A stretch of 64,000 bases of DNA from Burkholderiales bacterium (lineage in GTDB: Bacteria > Pseudomonadota > Gammaproteobacteria > Burkholderiales > Casimicrobiaceae): NCBI GenBank assembly GCA_020853025.1, contig JADYZP010000028.1:1-64000 (forward strand), written 5' to 3'. The notes beneath the pieces were generated by a model. It ran no database searches. It was not told where the DNA came from and worked only from the letters and a program-made list of their open reading frames with translations. The position numbers and the translations under genes were made by a program. This document shows, one piece after another, positions 9,357 through 17,326 of the stretch. Position 1 is the stretch's first letter. Every line of letters starts with the position of its first letter.

Positions 9357-10796
9357 TCATGGCCGGGCGTGCGGTGCTGTCACCGGGCTGGGGATGTCCA
9401 CGCTGGCCACGGCGGGCCCATCGAAGCCACCGCCAAGCGCCTGGTACAGGCGGATTCGGTTCGCGCGCTGCGCGGCGCGCAACATGATCAGGTCGGACTG
9501 CGAGGCAAGCTGAGCGGTCTGCAACTCGGCGACCCACAGCAGATCCTGGCGCCCGGCGATGAACTGCACGGTGCCAATGCGCACCGCGTCGGTCCGCGCG
9601 CGCAGCGAACTCTCGTCGAACGGCAACTGTGCGGCGAGCAGGCTCTCGTTGGCGAGCGAGTCCTCGACCTCGCGAAACGCGTTCAGCGTCACGCTGCCGT
9701 AGCGGGCCACTGCCTGCACCTGCTGCGCGGTGGCGATGGCCACCTGCGCCTTGAGCGCGCCACCTTCGTAGATCGGGATCGACATACCGATCGCGACGCT
9801 GGCGAGCCACGGGTTCAGGCTGAGCAGCGAGGTCACGATGTTGCTCAGGCGCCCCGCATCGAGCGACAGCCCGAAGCTCGGCAGCAGCGCGAGTTTGGCC
9901 GATTCCTGCTGGCGAAACGCGGCGAACACGACGCGCTCGGAGGCGACGATGTCCGCACGCCGCTCGAGCAGCGCCGACGGCACGCTCGCTCCGGCCGGGC
10001 CCGGCAAGTCGCCGAACACCGGCGCGATCGCGATCTCGGCCGACGGGTAGCGCCCGAGCAAGGTCTCGAGCGCGCGCCGCGCCTCGCCGAAGTTCCGGCG
10101 TGCCGCCTCGACATTGCTGCGCGCGGTCTCGAGTTTGGCGGTGACGACGGCGACGTTCAAGTCAGAGTCCTTGCCCGCCTTGCGGCGCACGGTGACCAGC
10201 TTGAGCAGATCGGTGTAGACCGTCACCGCCTGCTCCGACAGCGCCAGCAACTGACGCGTCTCTATGCACAGGAACCAGCTCTTGGCCACCAGCGCGGCGA
10301 GAGACTCGCGCGCCCACGCGTAGTCCAGCGCTGCTGCCTGCACGCCGTACTCCGCGCTGGCTTGCTGGGCGCGCAGGCGGCCCCACACGTCGAGTTCCCA
10401 GGCCACGCTGGCATAGCCCAGCGTCGATTGGTTCGCGCCGCCGGAGTCGCGGTCGTAAGTCGAGCGCCCACCCAGTTGCGCACCGACTTGCGGCTTCATG
10501 CCGGCGCCGGCAACGATGACGGATTGCTGCGCCACCTCGACGCGCGCCGCTGCCGCGCGCAGGTCGGTGTTGTGGGCGATCGCCTCGGCGACGATGGCGT
10601 CGAGCTGGGCGTCGTTGAAGGTCTTGACCCAGGCCGTGCCGATGGCGGTCCCCGCACTGCCTGCCTGCCATGCGGGCGGCAACGGCGTCGCGGGTAAGGC
10701 CTGCTGCAGCACCTCGTCGTGCGCGGGCGGCGTCTTCAGCGCGCAGCCGGCGAGCAGTGCCGTGACCGCGAGGAGGCAGAAGCGGCGCACGCTCAT
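9357..10796 (-). CDS. NodT-family outer-membrane efflux lipoprotein (module 2)
   Basis: This outer-membrane channel lipoprotein of 479 residues has a lipobox LAGC with Cys18. It carries the two efflux domains (ELDVWGRLRAQQ, LLERRADIVASERVVFAAF, PIYEGGALKAQVAIA). It is paralogous to the protein at 2164-3576 but clearly diverged, so the two modules are an old duplication or separate acquisitions. Its ATG overlaps the HlyD stop by four bases (ATGA). It is the last gene of module 2 and converges on the DUF1254 gene. Confidence 0.9.
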   Translation of the reverse strand: MSVRRFCLLAVTALLAGCALKTPPAHDEVLQQALPATPLPPAWQAGSAGTAIGTAWVKTFNDAQLDAIVAEAIAHNTDLRAAAARVEVAQQSVIVAGAGMKPQVGAQLGGRSTYDRDSGGANQSTLGYASVAWELDVWGRLRAQQASAEYGVQAAALDYAWARESLAALVAKSWFLCIETRQLLALSEQAVTVYTDLLKLVTVRRKAGKDSDLNVAVVTAKLETARSNVEAARRNFGEARRALETLLGRYPSAEIAIAPVFGDLPGPAGASVPSALLERRADIVASERVVFAAFRQQESAKLALLPSFGLSLDAGRLSNIVTSLLSLNPWLASVAIGMSIPIYEGGALKAQVAIATAQQVQAVARYGSVTLNAFREVEDSLANESLLAAQLPFDESSLRARTDAVRIGTVQFIAGRQDLLWVAELQTAQLASQSDLIMLRAAQRANRIRLYQALGGGFDGPAVASVDIPSPVTAPHARP

Positions 10797-11947
10797 CCGG
10801 AGAACGGATAAATCCAGTTGAACCACGAATAGCTGCGGATCGCGATCTTGCGCAGCACGGTGAAGCCGCTCTTCAGATCGGTGTAGATCGCAGCGCGGCC
10901 CTGCGTGCCCAGCGGAAACATCTTCTGGTCCGGCGCATCGATCGTGATCGCGACCGCGAACTGGCCCTGCGGCAGCTCGGCGGCCACGTACTTGAAGTCG
11001 GGCAGCACGCCGCTCGGGAGCATCTGGCCGCGCCCGCTGCCCTGCCAGATGGCTTGTACCGTGCCGTTGAAGATCTGCCCCGGGTAGAGGTCCATCGCAA
11101 GTTCCACTGGCTGGCCGGTCTTGACGTACTTCAGGTTCTCCTGGAAGTACTTGGCCAGCACGTAGCGGCCCTCGTCGACGATGAAGGTCGCGATCGCGCC
11201 GAAGCGTACGTCGCCGGCGACCATGCCCGGGCGCACCTGCAGGTTGATGACGTAGCCGTCCTCGGGCGCGACCATCAGCGTGTTGTCGAGGTAGAAGCGC
11301 GCCTGCGCGAGTTCGGCCTCGACTTCGGCGACGCTGGTGTTGACGCCGTTGATCTGCGAGGTGTAGCGCAGCTTCGTCGCCAGCGCCTCGGCCTTGGCCT
11401 GGGCGATCGCGGCCTCGTCGGCGCCGACCTGCGCCTGCCACTTCTGCGCTTCCTCCTGCGGCCCGGCGCCCTGCTTGGCCAAGTCGCTCGACAGCTTGGA
11501 CTGGTACTTCGCGTACTCGAGGTCGAACTTGAGCTTGGCGATCTTCTGCGTCGTGACTTCGGTGTCGGCCTTGAGGATGAGGACGTTCTGCTTCGCCTTG
11601 GCGAGCGCCGCCTCGAGCTGCTGCACCTTGGCCTCGTAGTTGCGCCGGTCGAACTGGAACAGCGGCTGACCCTTCTTGACCGGCACGTTGGGCTCGACGA
11701 GCACCGCCGTGACGAGCGTGGGCTCGTTCAGGCGCGGCGTGAGCTGGATCGTGTGCTGGATGACCTGGGCGTCGGTGGACGCCGGGGTGACGAAGCGCAG
11801 CCCGAGCAGAAAGATGATCAACAGGTGCAACCCCACCGACACCGACACGATGCCCCAGGGGATGTTGAACTTCATCCACTTGAACTTGAAGAACACCAGC
11901 CACACGACAAAGGCGTAGCCGAAGAGCAGGACGAAGCCGAACAGCAT
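10793..11947 (-). CDS. HlyD-family membrane-fusion protein (module 2)
   Basis: This periplasmic adaptor has 384 residues. It has two N-terminal hydrophobic segments (about residues 2-20 and 31-50), a lipoyl half around TPRLNEPTLVTAVLVEPNVPVKKGQPLF, a coiled coil (about residues 90-205) and a second lipoyl and barrel region. It shares the same architecture and the FxFKW motif near residue 20 with the module 1 adaptor. It lies between DUF3302 (3 bases upstream) and NodT (4-base overlap). No pump is encoded nearby. Confidence 0.9.
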   Translation of the reverse strand: MLFGFVLLFGYAFVVWLVFFKFKWMKFNIPWGIVSVSVGLHLLIIFLLGLRFVTPASTDAQVIQHTIQLTPRLNEPTLVTAVLVEPNVPVKKGQPLFQFDRRNYEAKVQQLEAALAKAKQNVLILKADTEVTTQKIAKLKFDLEYAKYQSKLSSDLAKQGAGPQEEAQKWQAQVGADEAAIAQAKAEALATKLRYTSQINGVNTSVAEVEAELAQARFYLDNTLMVAPEDGYVINLQVRPGMVAGDVRFGAIATFIVDEGRYVLAKYFQENLKYVKTGQPVELAMDLYPGQIFNGTVQAIWQGSGRGQMLPSGVLPDFKYVAAELPQGQFAVAITIDAPDQKMFPLGTQGRAAIYTDLKSGFTVLRKIAIRSYSWFNWIYPFSG

Positions 11948-11950
11948 GCT

Positions 11951-12376
11951 TCAGGTCGCCTCGTTCTTCGTGTCGGGGCCGGCATTCGCAGGCGGTCCCC
12001 CGGCTGCACTTTCGCCTGCGGCGAGGGTGGCGAGCCTCTCCTCTCGAGCCCGCGTCCGCTCGACCCCGGGCACCTCCCCCTTCAGCCGTGCGATCTCTTC
12101 GTCAATCGCCTTGGCCTCCTCGCGCGGGAAGCGGCGGATGTCGATCTTGTCAGTCGGCTTGAAGGCCCAGATGAAGGCCTGCATCCACGGCCACACGGCG
12201 AGCAGGCCGGCCCAGCCCATGACGGTCACCGCCTGCGCGTCGGGGTGCTTGCGCGACACCGCAATGCGCCCCGGCAGGCCGCCGACGAAGACGATGATCA
12301 GGATGAACGCCACGCCCGCAAGCGCCAGCGAGACGAAGGTCGCGTAGTCCCAGAAGTCCAGTTCGAATCCAAGCAT
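11951..12376 (-). CDS. DUF3302-type inner-membrane protein (module 2)
   Basis: This small membrane protein of 141 residues heads export module 2. The start at 12376 was chosen because GGGAGG sits seven bases upstream of that ATG. Two hydrophobic segments (ATFVSLALAGVAFILIIVFVGG and VMGWAGLLAVWPWMQAFIWAF) are followed by a charged coiled-coil tail with PREEAKAIDEEIARLKGE. It is shorter than the module 1 homologue. The pairing with HlyD suggests a structural or scaffolding role, which is inference. Confidence 0.75.
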   Translation of the reverse strand: MLGFELDFWDYATFVSLALAGVAFILIIVFVGGLPGRIAVSRKHPDAQAVTVMGWAGLLAVWPWMQAFIWAFKPTDKIDIRRFPREEAKAIDEEIARLKGEVPGVERTRAREERLATLAAGESAAGGPPANAGPDTKNEAT

Positions 12377-12587
12377 GCCTAAGCCTCCCATTGCGCTGCG
12401 CCTCCATGTGAGGCGGCTTGCAGTTGCGCGCATTATTGTATCCGTGGAACTCGTGCCGCTACTCTGCCTTGAACGCAGCAAGCACCGGGTCAGGGCAACT
12501 TGTTCAGCGTAGCCTAAGATCTCTTGTGAAACAGTAAAACGAGATGGGCGAGTTTGGCCTTACCGCCCATCGCCAGCGCGAAGTCTT

Positions 12588-12995
12588 TTGCGAAAGCACC
12601 TGGGGATGATGTTGCGCGACTTGGCTCGGCACGATAGCGGCAATCAGACGATACGCAAGATTGCCGTAACGGGACAGGATACAGTCGTGGCTGGAGCTCC
12701 TGGATTTTCGGGGTCGGCGGATGGCAACGGTGCGGCGGCGAGATTCAACAACCCCGGCTCGCTCAGCGTAGACGGGTCCGGCCGTATATATGTCGCAGAT
12801 ACCGGCAATCACCTCGTCCGAAGGATCAGCGCTGCCGGGACGGTGACAACAATTGCCGGCCGGGCGGGATCCGTTGGCGTCATTCTCGGTGATCTGCCAG
12901 GCAGCCTGAATGCTCCGATCGGCATGGCGATCGATATCAACGGCGCTCGGTACACCGCCTCGGAAAATTCAGTATTGAGAATTGAATTGCCTTGA
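12588..12995 (+). pseudogene. C-terminal remnant of an NHL-repeat protein
   Basis: From about base 12640 the frame encodes one complete and one partial NHL beta-propeller repeat (NQTIRKIAVTG, FNNPGSLSVDGSGRIYVADTGNHLVRRI, TTIAGRAGS). It ends with a blade closed by a normal stop. NHL proteins have six or more repeats and a signal peptide, none of which is present upstream. The 5' part is therefore lost and the piece is probably not expressed. It sits in a decayed accessory patch beside an integrase remnant. Confidence 0.6.
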
Positions 12996-13092
12996 ATCGC
13001 ATCTAGGGGATTCGACCGTCCGCCATGGGTCGACAAGCGCCCGTCGGCCAGGGCCACCATGAGGCTCGTTATCCTCAACAGAGGAGCCGTTC

Positions 13093-13923
13093 ATGGATGC
13101 CGCCACGACGACCGCGAGGCGCGCAACACCGTGGAACAAAGGTAAGCTGCTTGGCCAGAAGCCCGCGCTCAAGCTGAAGGAAATCTGCGCTATCCGGATT
13201 CGGCTGCAGTTGGATCATCGAACCCCGGAACTCGCGTTGTTCAACCTCGCTATCGACTTACTTGCCAGTGACGCGCGAGCGCTCGGAAATACTCAAAAAG
13301 CTTCGTTCATAGGCGTCAATTTGCTGTTCCGCATCGGCGCGCGTCGAGCCATCGATGTGCTGAAATTGTCGGATCAAGTGCTCGCGATTCCGGGCTGGCA
13401 ATGGGCTCTGACGGTGGGCCATATTGCTCAGTGGCTTATCGGATGCGCTATCCGTTCGAGGCATGCTGGCTTGCTGGCGAGAGTTGGCCATGTCGCTGGC
13501 TCCTCTAGTATGCATTTCCATTTGCCGGTGGGCCCCAGGTGCAATTGGGGACGGGGCCGATTGTTGCGTGCCCGGAAAGGTGCGTCATCCCGAGCTCCGG
13601 TCGGCAGGACCCCGAATGCTTCCATCCGAAGCCGAGGAACGAGGCTATTTGGCGTCAACTCAGATGTCTGTGCGGTATCGAACATAAAACGGCGCCCGAG
13701 CGAATTTCCATGAACGACGGCAATGGCCTCGGGCAGCAGCTATCCTGAAAGCATCGAGTGGATCGCGGTGGCGCATCTGAAATCGGACCTGTTCCTCTGT
13801 CCGAGCCGTGTGTCGGCGCCGCCCCATCTGTCGACCCGGCCATACTCCCGGATCGTCGGAGGCTGGGCGGGGCCGATTGGGCTCGATCCGGCGGCCTAGG
13901 GTGCCCGTTCAATGCGGCGTGAC
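13093..13923 (+). pseudogene. Tyrosine recombinase (integrase) gene, interrupted and decayed
   Basis: The N-terminal part (13093-13257) matches a widespread small phage-type integrase as I recall it: TPWNKGKLLGQKPALKLKEI, AIRIRLQL and ALFNLAID. The family then disappears for about 500 bases where about 160 are expected. It reappears in the same reading frame at 13759 (WIAVAHLKSDLFLCPSR, PHLSTRPYSRIVGGW, IGLDPAA), hits a stop at 13897 and shows a last echo, SMRR, of the catalytic region. The catalytic tyrosine end is missing. It is inactive. Confidence 0.65.
13258..13521 (-). CDS. Hypothetical small protein inside the broken integrase
   Basis: An 87-codon frame lies antisense within the extra DNA that splits the integrase gene. 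Its stop falls exactly at the left insertion border. The product is polar and charged (for example STRADAEQQIDAYERSFLSISERSR) with no recognised motif and no clear ribosome site. It could be cargo of the inserted piece or a chance frame. I do not recognise it. Confidence 0.25.
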   Translation of the reverse strand: MEMHTRGASDMANSRQQASMPRTDSASDKPLSNMAHRQSPLPARNREHLIRQFQHIDGSTRADAEQQIDAYERSFLSISERSRVTGK

Positions 13924-14065
13924 CCCGCGGTGACAGTGGCAGTCAGTATCCCGCGTAGGGCCAGCGCGGCGAAATCCTCGTTCGGCAATGGCTCGCACCT
14001 ACGTCGGGCACGCTAACGCTGCTACCTCGCCACGATAATTCGATAGGCTGGCAAGCGATTGTCGA

Positions 14066-15199
14066 TCAGTTCGGCAGCTTGACGATCCAGGCTTCAGTCT
14101 GCCCCTGCGGGTTCGTTCCATAACCGGCAATCGTGAGCGCATCGACAGAAATTGCGGCGGCTCGGGTGAGTTTCCAGCCGGTGATCTGCGTCTGGTAATC
14201 GGTTGCCAGCGCGGCATCCAACAACCGCAACCCGTGATCAGCGTCCCAGATAAGTGCGGCGTCGCCCGTGGCCGTGGCACCCCATCCGACGATAACGCGT
14301 CCGTCGCCGGAGATCGAGGTAGCGGCGCTTCCCAGAAGACCGGCAGGCGCGTTGCCGAGGTCGACCATACCCGTTTGCTGCGTCCACCGAAACGCGCGGT
14401 AATTCCCGGCGTCGTCCAATGACGAGCCGACGACGACCAATCCGTCGCTCGAAACCGCCGTGGCCGTGGCTGTGCCCGTAGCATCGCCTGGTAGCTTGCC
14501 GAGAATGGTCGGGCTACCGTCGGCGGCCCAGATCACGGCCCCGGTCAACACCGGATGACCTGCGCCGACGATCACGGCGCTGTCCGGGGAGATGGCACTG
14601 GCGGTGCTTTGCTGATTGCCTCCGCCGCCGAACCTGTCCAAGGCGACTGCTCCCGAGTTTGCAGTCCAGCGAAACGCCGTATTGTTGTTCTGTAGGCATG
14701 TGCCCACCACCGTCGCTCCGTCGCCCGAAACGCCGGCCGCGGCGCAGAGATAGGAACCCGGCAGCGGATCCAGACGCTGCGGTTCCGCGTCGGCCGTCCA
14801 GCGGAACCCGGCAGAGGGTGTCGGCGGGTCGGCGTTGTTCGCATCGGCCGTGCCGACGATGACTGCGCCATTGGCGGAAATGGCGGTCGCCGCGCTGGTG
14901 CTGCCACCGGGCAGGAAGCCGAGACCAACGATACCCTGCCGGGCGTCCCAGCGAAATGCCTGGCGATTGCCGGCCGCACTGGTGGCTGTTCCTGCGATGA
15001 CGCTTCCATCCGACGAGACGGCCGTGGCCTGGCTCGATGCGTATCCGGGCAGGAAGCCGAGATGGTGGAACGTCGCCGGCTGTACCGGCGGCGCGCTGCT
15101 GCCACCACCGCCGAGGCAGGCCGCGAGTGGCAGAGCGCCGCTGATCAACGCCGCCAATATCCGGAGTGAGCGAAGCCTGGCGCCCCAACGGGTGTTCAT
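14066..15199 (-). CDS. HAF-repeat exported lipoprotein
   Basis: This protein of 377 residues has a lipoprotein signal (lipobox LAAC, Cys28), a GGGGSS linker, then about seven repeats of roughly 45 residues. Each repeat has the HAF-type pattern: GFLPGG, then A-x-A-I/V-S-x-D/N-G-x-V-I-x-G, then AFRW. The repeats make a beta-propeller-like surface structure of unknown role. Its start overlaps the stop of a truncated Sel1-like gene by four bases (ATGA). Repeats are intact and in frame, so the gene itself looks functional despite the decayed surroundings. Confidence 0.75.
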   Translation of the reverse strand: MNTRWGARLRSLRILAALISGALPLAACLGGGGSSAPPVQPATFHHLGFLPGYASSQATAVSSDGSVIAGTATSAAGNRQAFRWDARQGIVGLGFLPGGSTSAATAISANGAVIVGTADANNADPPTPSAGFRWTADAEPQRLDPLPGSYLCAAAGVSGDGATVVGTCLQNNNTAFRWTANSGAVALDRFGGGGNQQSTASAISPDSAVIVGAGHPVLTGAVIWAADGSPTILGKLPGDATGTATATAVSSDGLVVVGSSLDDAGNYRAFRWTQQTGMVDLGNAPAGLLGSAATSISGDGRVIVGWGATATGDAALIWDADHGLRLLDAALATDYQTQITGWKLTRAAAISVDALTIAGYGTNPQGQTEAWIVKLPN

Positions 15200-15405
15200 A
15201 GTGCCTCTGCGGTGCCGAAGTTGTACTGGGCGAGGACGTTCCCGGCATTGGCAGGCGGTGTCAAGAGCCTCAAAACCTTCGCGTAGTCGCCGCGGCTATA
15301 GGCTGCCACTGCGTCGTCGAGTGGTCCGGCAAGCGCCGTCCCGGCGGGCGTTATCGCCATGAGGAACGCGGCTAGGACTGAGCGAAGTGGGGCGGGGTGT
15401 CGCAT
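15196..15405 (-). CDS. Truncated Sel1/TPR-like exported protein
   Basis: This encodes 69 residues: a signal peptide (MRHPAPLRSVLAAFLMAITPAGTALA) followed by about one Sel1-type repeat (LDDAVAAYSRGDYAKVLRLLTPPANAGNVLAQYNFG). A stop then comes where further repeats are expected. The ending TAEAL merges into the start of the HAF-repeat gene with an ATGA overlap. It is probably the 5' stub of a longer Sel1 protein cut by a deletion that brought the HAF gene next to it. Function is doubtful. Confidence 0.5.
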   Translation of the reverse strand: MRHPAPLRSVLAAFLMAITPAGTALAGPLDDAVAAYSRGDYAKVLRLLTPPANAGNVLAQYNFGTAEAL

Positions 15406-15816
15406 TTGGGCAGTATGGCTCATTGCTCGATGAGCGAGTACTGTCGCCGGTCTTGGTAGTGCCGGTCGTTTCGATTCCCCAACCGTTGCACTCGGGATAC
15501 CGTTGTCGAATGACGATGTACATCGGATGATCACGCGCGACGCATTCACTGCGCGATGCGTGACGTGAACGTTGCCTATGGCGCTCGACGAGTACATTCG
15601 TCGCACTCCGATCTCCGGTTTCGACCATCGGGCACTTGATCTGCTGGCCATTGCGGTGCGCCAGAATCGTAGAATCGGCAGTCGGTCGGGATTGCGCCTA
15701 GGAGAGCAGCGAGTGACCTGCAGCACCAAAGCAGTGATCGTCAAGGCGACATCTGCGAGCGCCGCGGGACTCGTTCCCGGATCTTGACCAGCCCCTACGG
15801 ACAGGAGTCCCTGCGC
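15406..15816. other. Non-coding region between the Sel1-like stub and the radical SAM gene
   Basis: This divergent intergenic region of about 410 bases has no recognisable gene in any frame. It should contain promoters for both flanking genes, but I see no convincing consensus boxes. Short frames here encode nothing I recognise. Confidence 0.4.
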
Positions 15817-17187
15817 ATGGAGTTTCAATCGCCGCCGCTGCTCGATCCCGACATCGCCGCCGTGGCGCCGCCACGCTTCCATCTGCTCTCGAAGCCCTCC
15901 GGATCAACGTGCAACATCGACTGCACGTACTGCTTCTTCCTGTCCAAGGAGGCGCTGTACCCGGACGCCACGCACCGCATGTCCGAGGCGACGCTCGACG
16001 CCTATATCCGGCAGCTGCTGGAGTCGCATCGAACGCCCGACGTCACCGTCGCCTGGCAGGGTGGAGAGCCGACGCTGATGGGCGTCGAGTTCTTCCGCAA
16101 GGCGGTGGCGCTGGTCGGCAAGTATCGCCGCCCCGGCCAGCAGATTCAGCAGACGTTCCAGACCAACGGCATCGCGCTCGACGACGAGTGGTGCGCGTTC
16201 CTCAAGGCGAACGATATCCTCGTCGGCCTCTCCGTCGACGGGCCGAAGGAAATGCACGACACCTATCGCGTCACGCGTGGCGGCAAAGGGACCTTCGACC
16301 TGGTGGTGGAGGGTTGGCAATGCCTGCGCAAGCACGGAGTCGAAGTCAACGTCCTCTGCACGGTGAATGCCGCCAACCAGCGGCAAGGACGACGGGTCTA
16401 CCAGTTCTTCCGTGACGAACTCGGCGCGACCTGGCTGCAGTTCATCCCGATCGTCGAACGCGCCACCGCGCAGACGATCCACATCGCGAACCAGGGCTGG
16501 AGCGAGCGGCCGCGGGAGAAGCGGCTGCTTTACACGCAGACGGGCACGCTGGTCACCGAGCGGTCGGTCGGCGGCGGGCAGTACGGCCAGTTCATGGTCG
16601 ACATTTTCGAGGAGTGGGTGCGCCACGACGTCGGCCGCGTCTACGTCCAGCTCTTCGACGTCACGCTGGACGCCTATCTTGGCCGCCATACCTTGTGCAT
16701 TCACGCACCCACCTGCGGGTACGGACCGGCACTCGAGTACAACGGTGATCTCTACGCGTGCGACCACTTCGTCGAGCCCGGGTTCATGATCGGGAACATC
16801 CACGAAACCCATATGCAGGAGCTGGTCGCGTCGCCGCAGCAGCGGAAGTTCGGGCTCGACAAGCGCGACACGCTGACGCGTCAATGCCAGCGATGCGATG
16901 TGCGTTTTCTCTGCAACGGCGGGTGTCCCAAGGAGCGCTTCGTGCAATCGCGAGAGGAAGAGCCCGGACACAACTACCTGTGCGAGGGGCTCTACAGGTT
17001 TTTTGCGCACACGCGCCCGGCGATGGAGCAGATGGGGCGGCTCTATTGCGCGGGAAGTGCGCCCGCCGAGGTAATGCAGTGGACAGCTGCGCAAGACAGG
17101 CAGCGTGGCGCCTATGCGCCGTGCCCCTGCGGCAGCGGCCGCAAGTTCCGCTTCTGCCACGGGGCACGAGCAATAGGGGCAGCCTGA
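15817..17187 (+). CDS. Anaerobic sulfatase-maturase-type radical SAM enzyme
   Basis: This radical S-adenosylmethionine enzyme of the sulfatase-maturase group converts an active-site Cys or Ser of sulfatases to formylglycine. The CxxxCxxC cluster site is C32, C36 and C39, and QGGEPTLMG follows. The C-terminal SPASM-type cysteine region (CIHAPTCGYGP, CDHF, CQRCDVRFLCNGGCPKE) is complete. An added SEC-C-like tail (PCPCGSGRKFRFCHG) closes the protein. The ATG at 15817 has AGGAG upstream and was preferred over an in-frame TTG at 15784. No sulfatase gene lies nearby, so the substrate is elsewhere or different. Confidence 0.88.
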   Translation: MEFQSPPLLDPDIAAVAPPRFHLLSKPSGSTCNIDCTYCFFLSKEALYPDATHRMSEATLDAYIRQLLESHRTPDVTVAWQGGEPTLMGVEFFRKAVALVGKYRRPGQQIQQTFQTNGIALDDEWCAFLKANDILVGLSVDGPKEMHDTYRVTRGGKGTFDLVVEGWQCLRKHGVEVNVLCTVNAANQRQGRRVYQFFRDELGATWLQFIPIVERATAQTIHIANQGWSERPREKRLLYTQTGTLVTERSVGGGQYGQFMVDIFEEWVRHDVGRVYVQLFDVTLDAYLGRHTLCIHAPTCGYGPALEYNGDLYACDHFVEPGFMIGNIHETHMQELVASPQQRKFGLDKRDTLTRQCQRCDVRFLCNGGCPKERFVQSREEEPGHNYLCEGLYRFFAHTRPAMEQMGRLYCAGSAPAEVMQWTAAQDRQRGAYAPCPCGSGRKFRFCHGARAIGAA

Positions 17188-17326
17188 ATAATCCATTCTG
17201 AAGGATATTCCGACGCTGCGTTCAGGAGGCAACGGCAACTGCAAAGTCGGTGCAATTCCCTTTCGAGCTCGGCAGCCGCCGCCCTCCGACGCCTGAGACG
17301 CGCCGGCGCCGGCGATGCATCCCGCT

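Noticed and set aside
12361..12370. GTTCGAATCC resembling a tRNA T-arm
   Set aside because: It lies within the DUF3302 coding sequence and no acceptor stem or anticodon arm surrounds it. I found no tRNA in the window.
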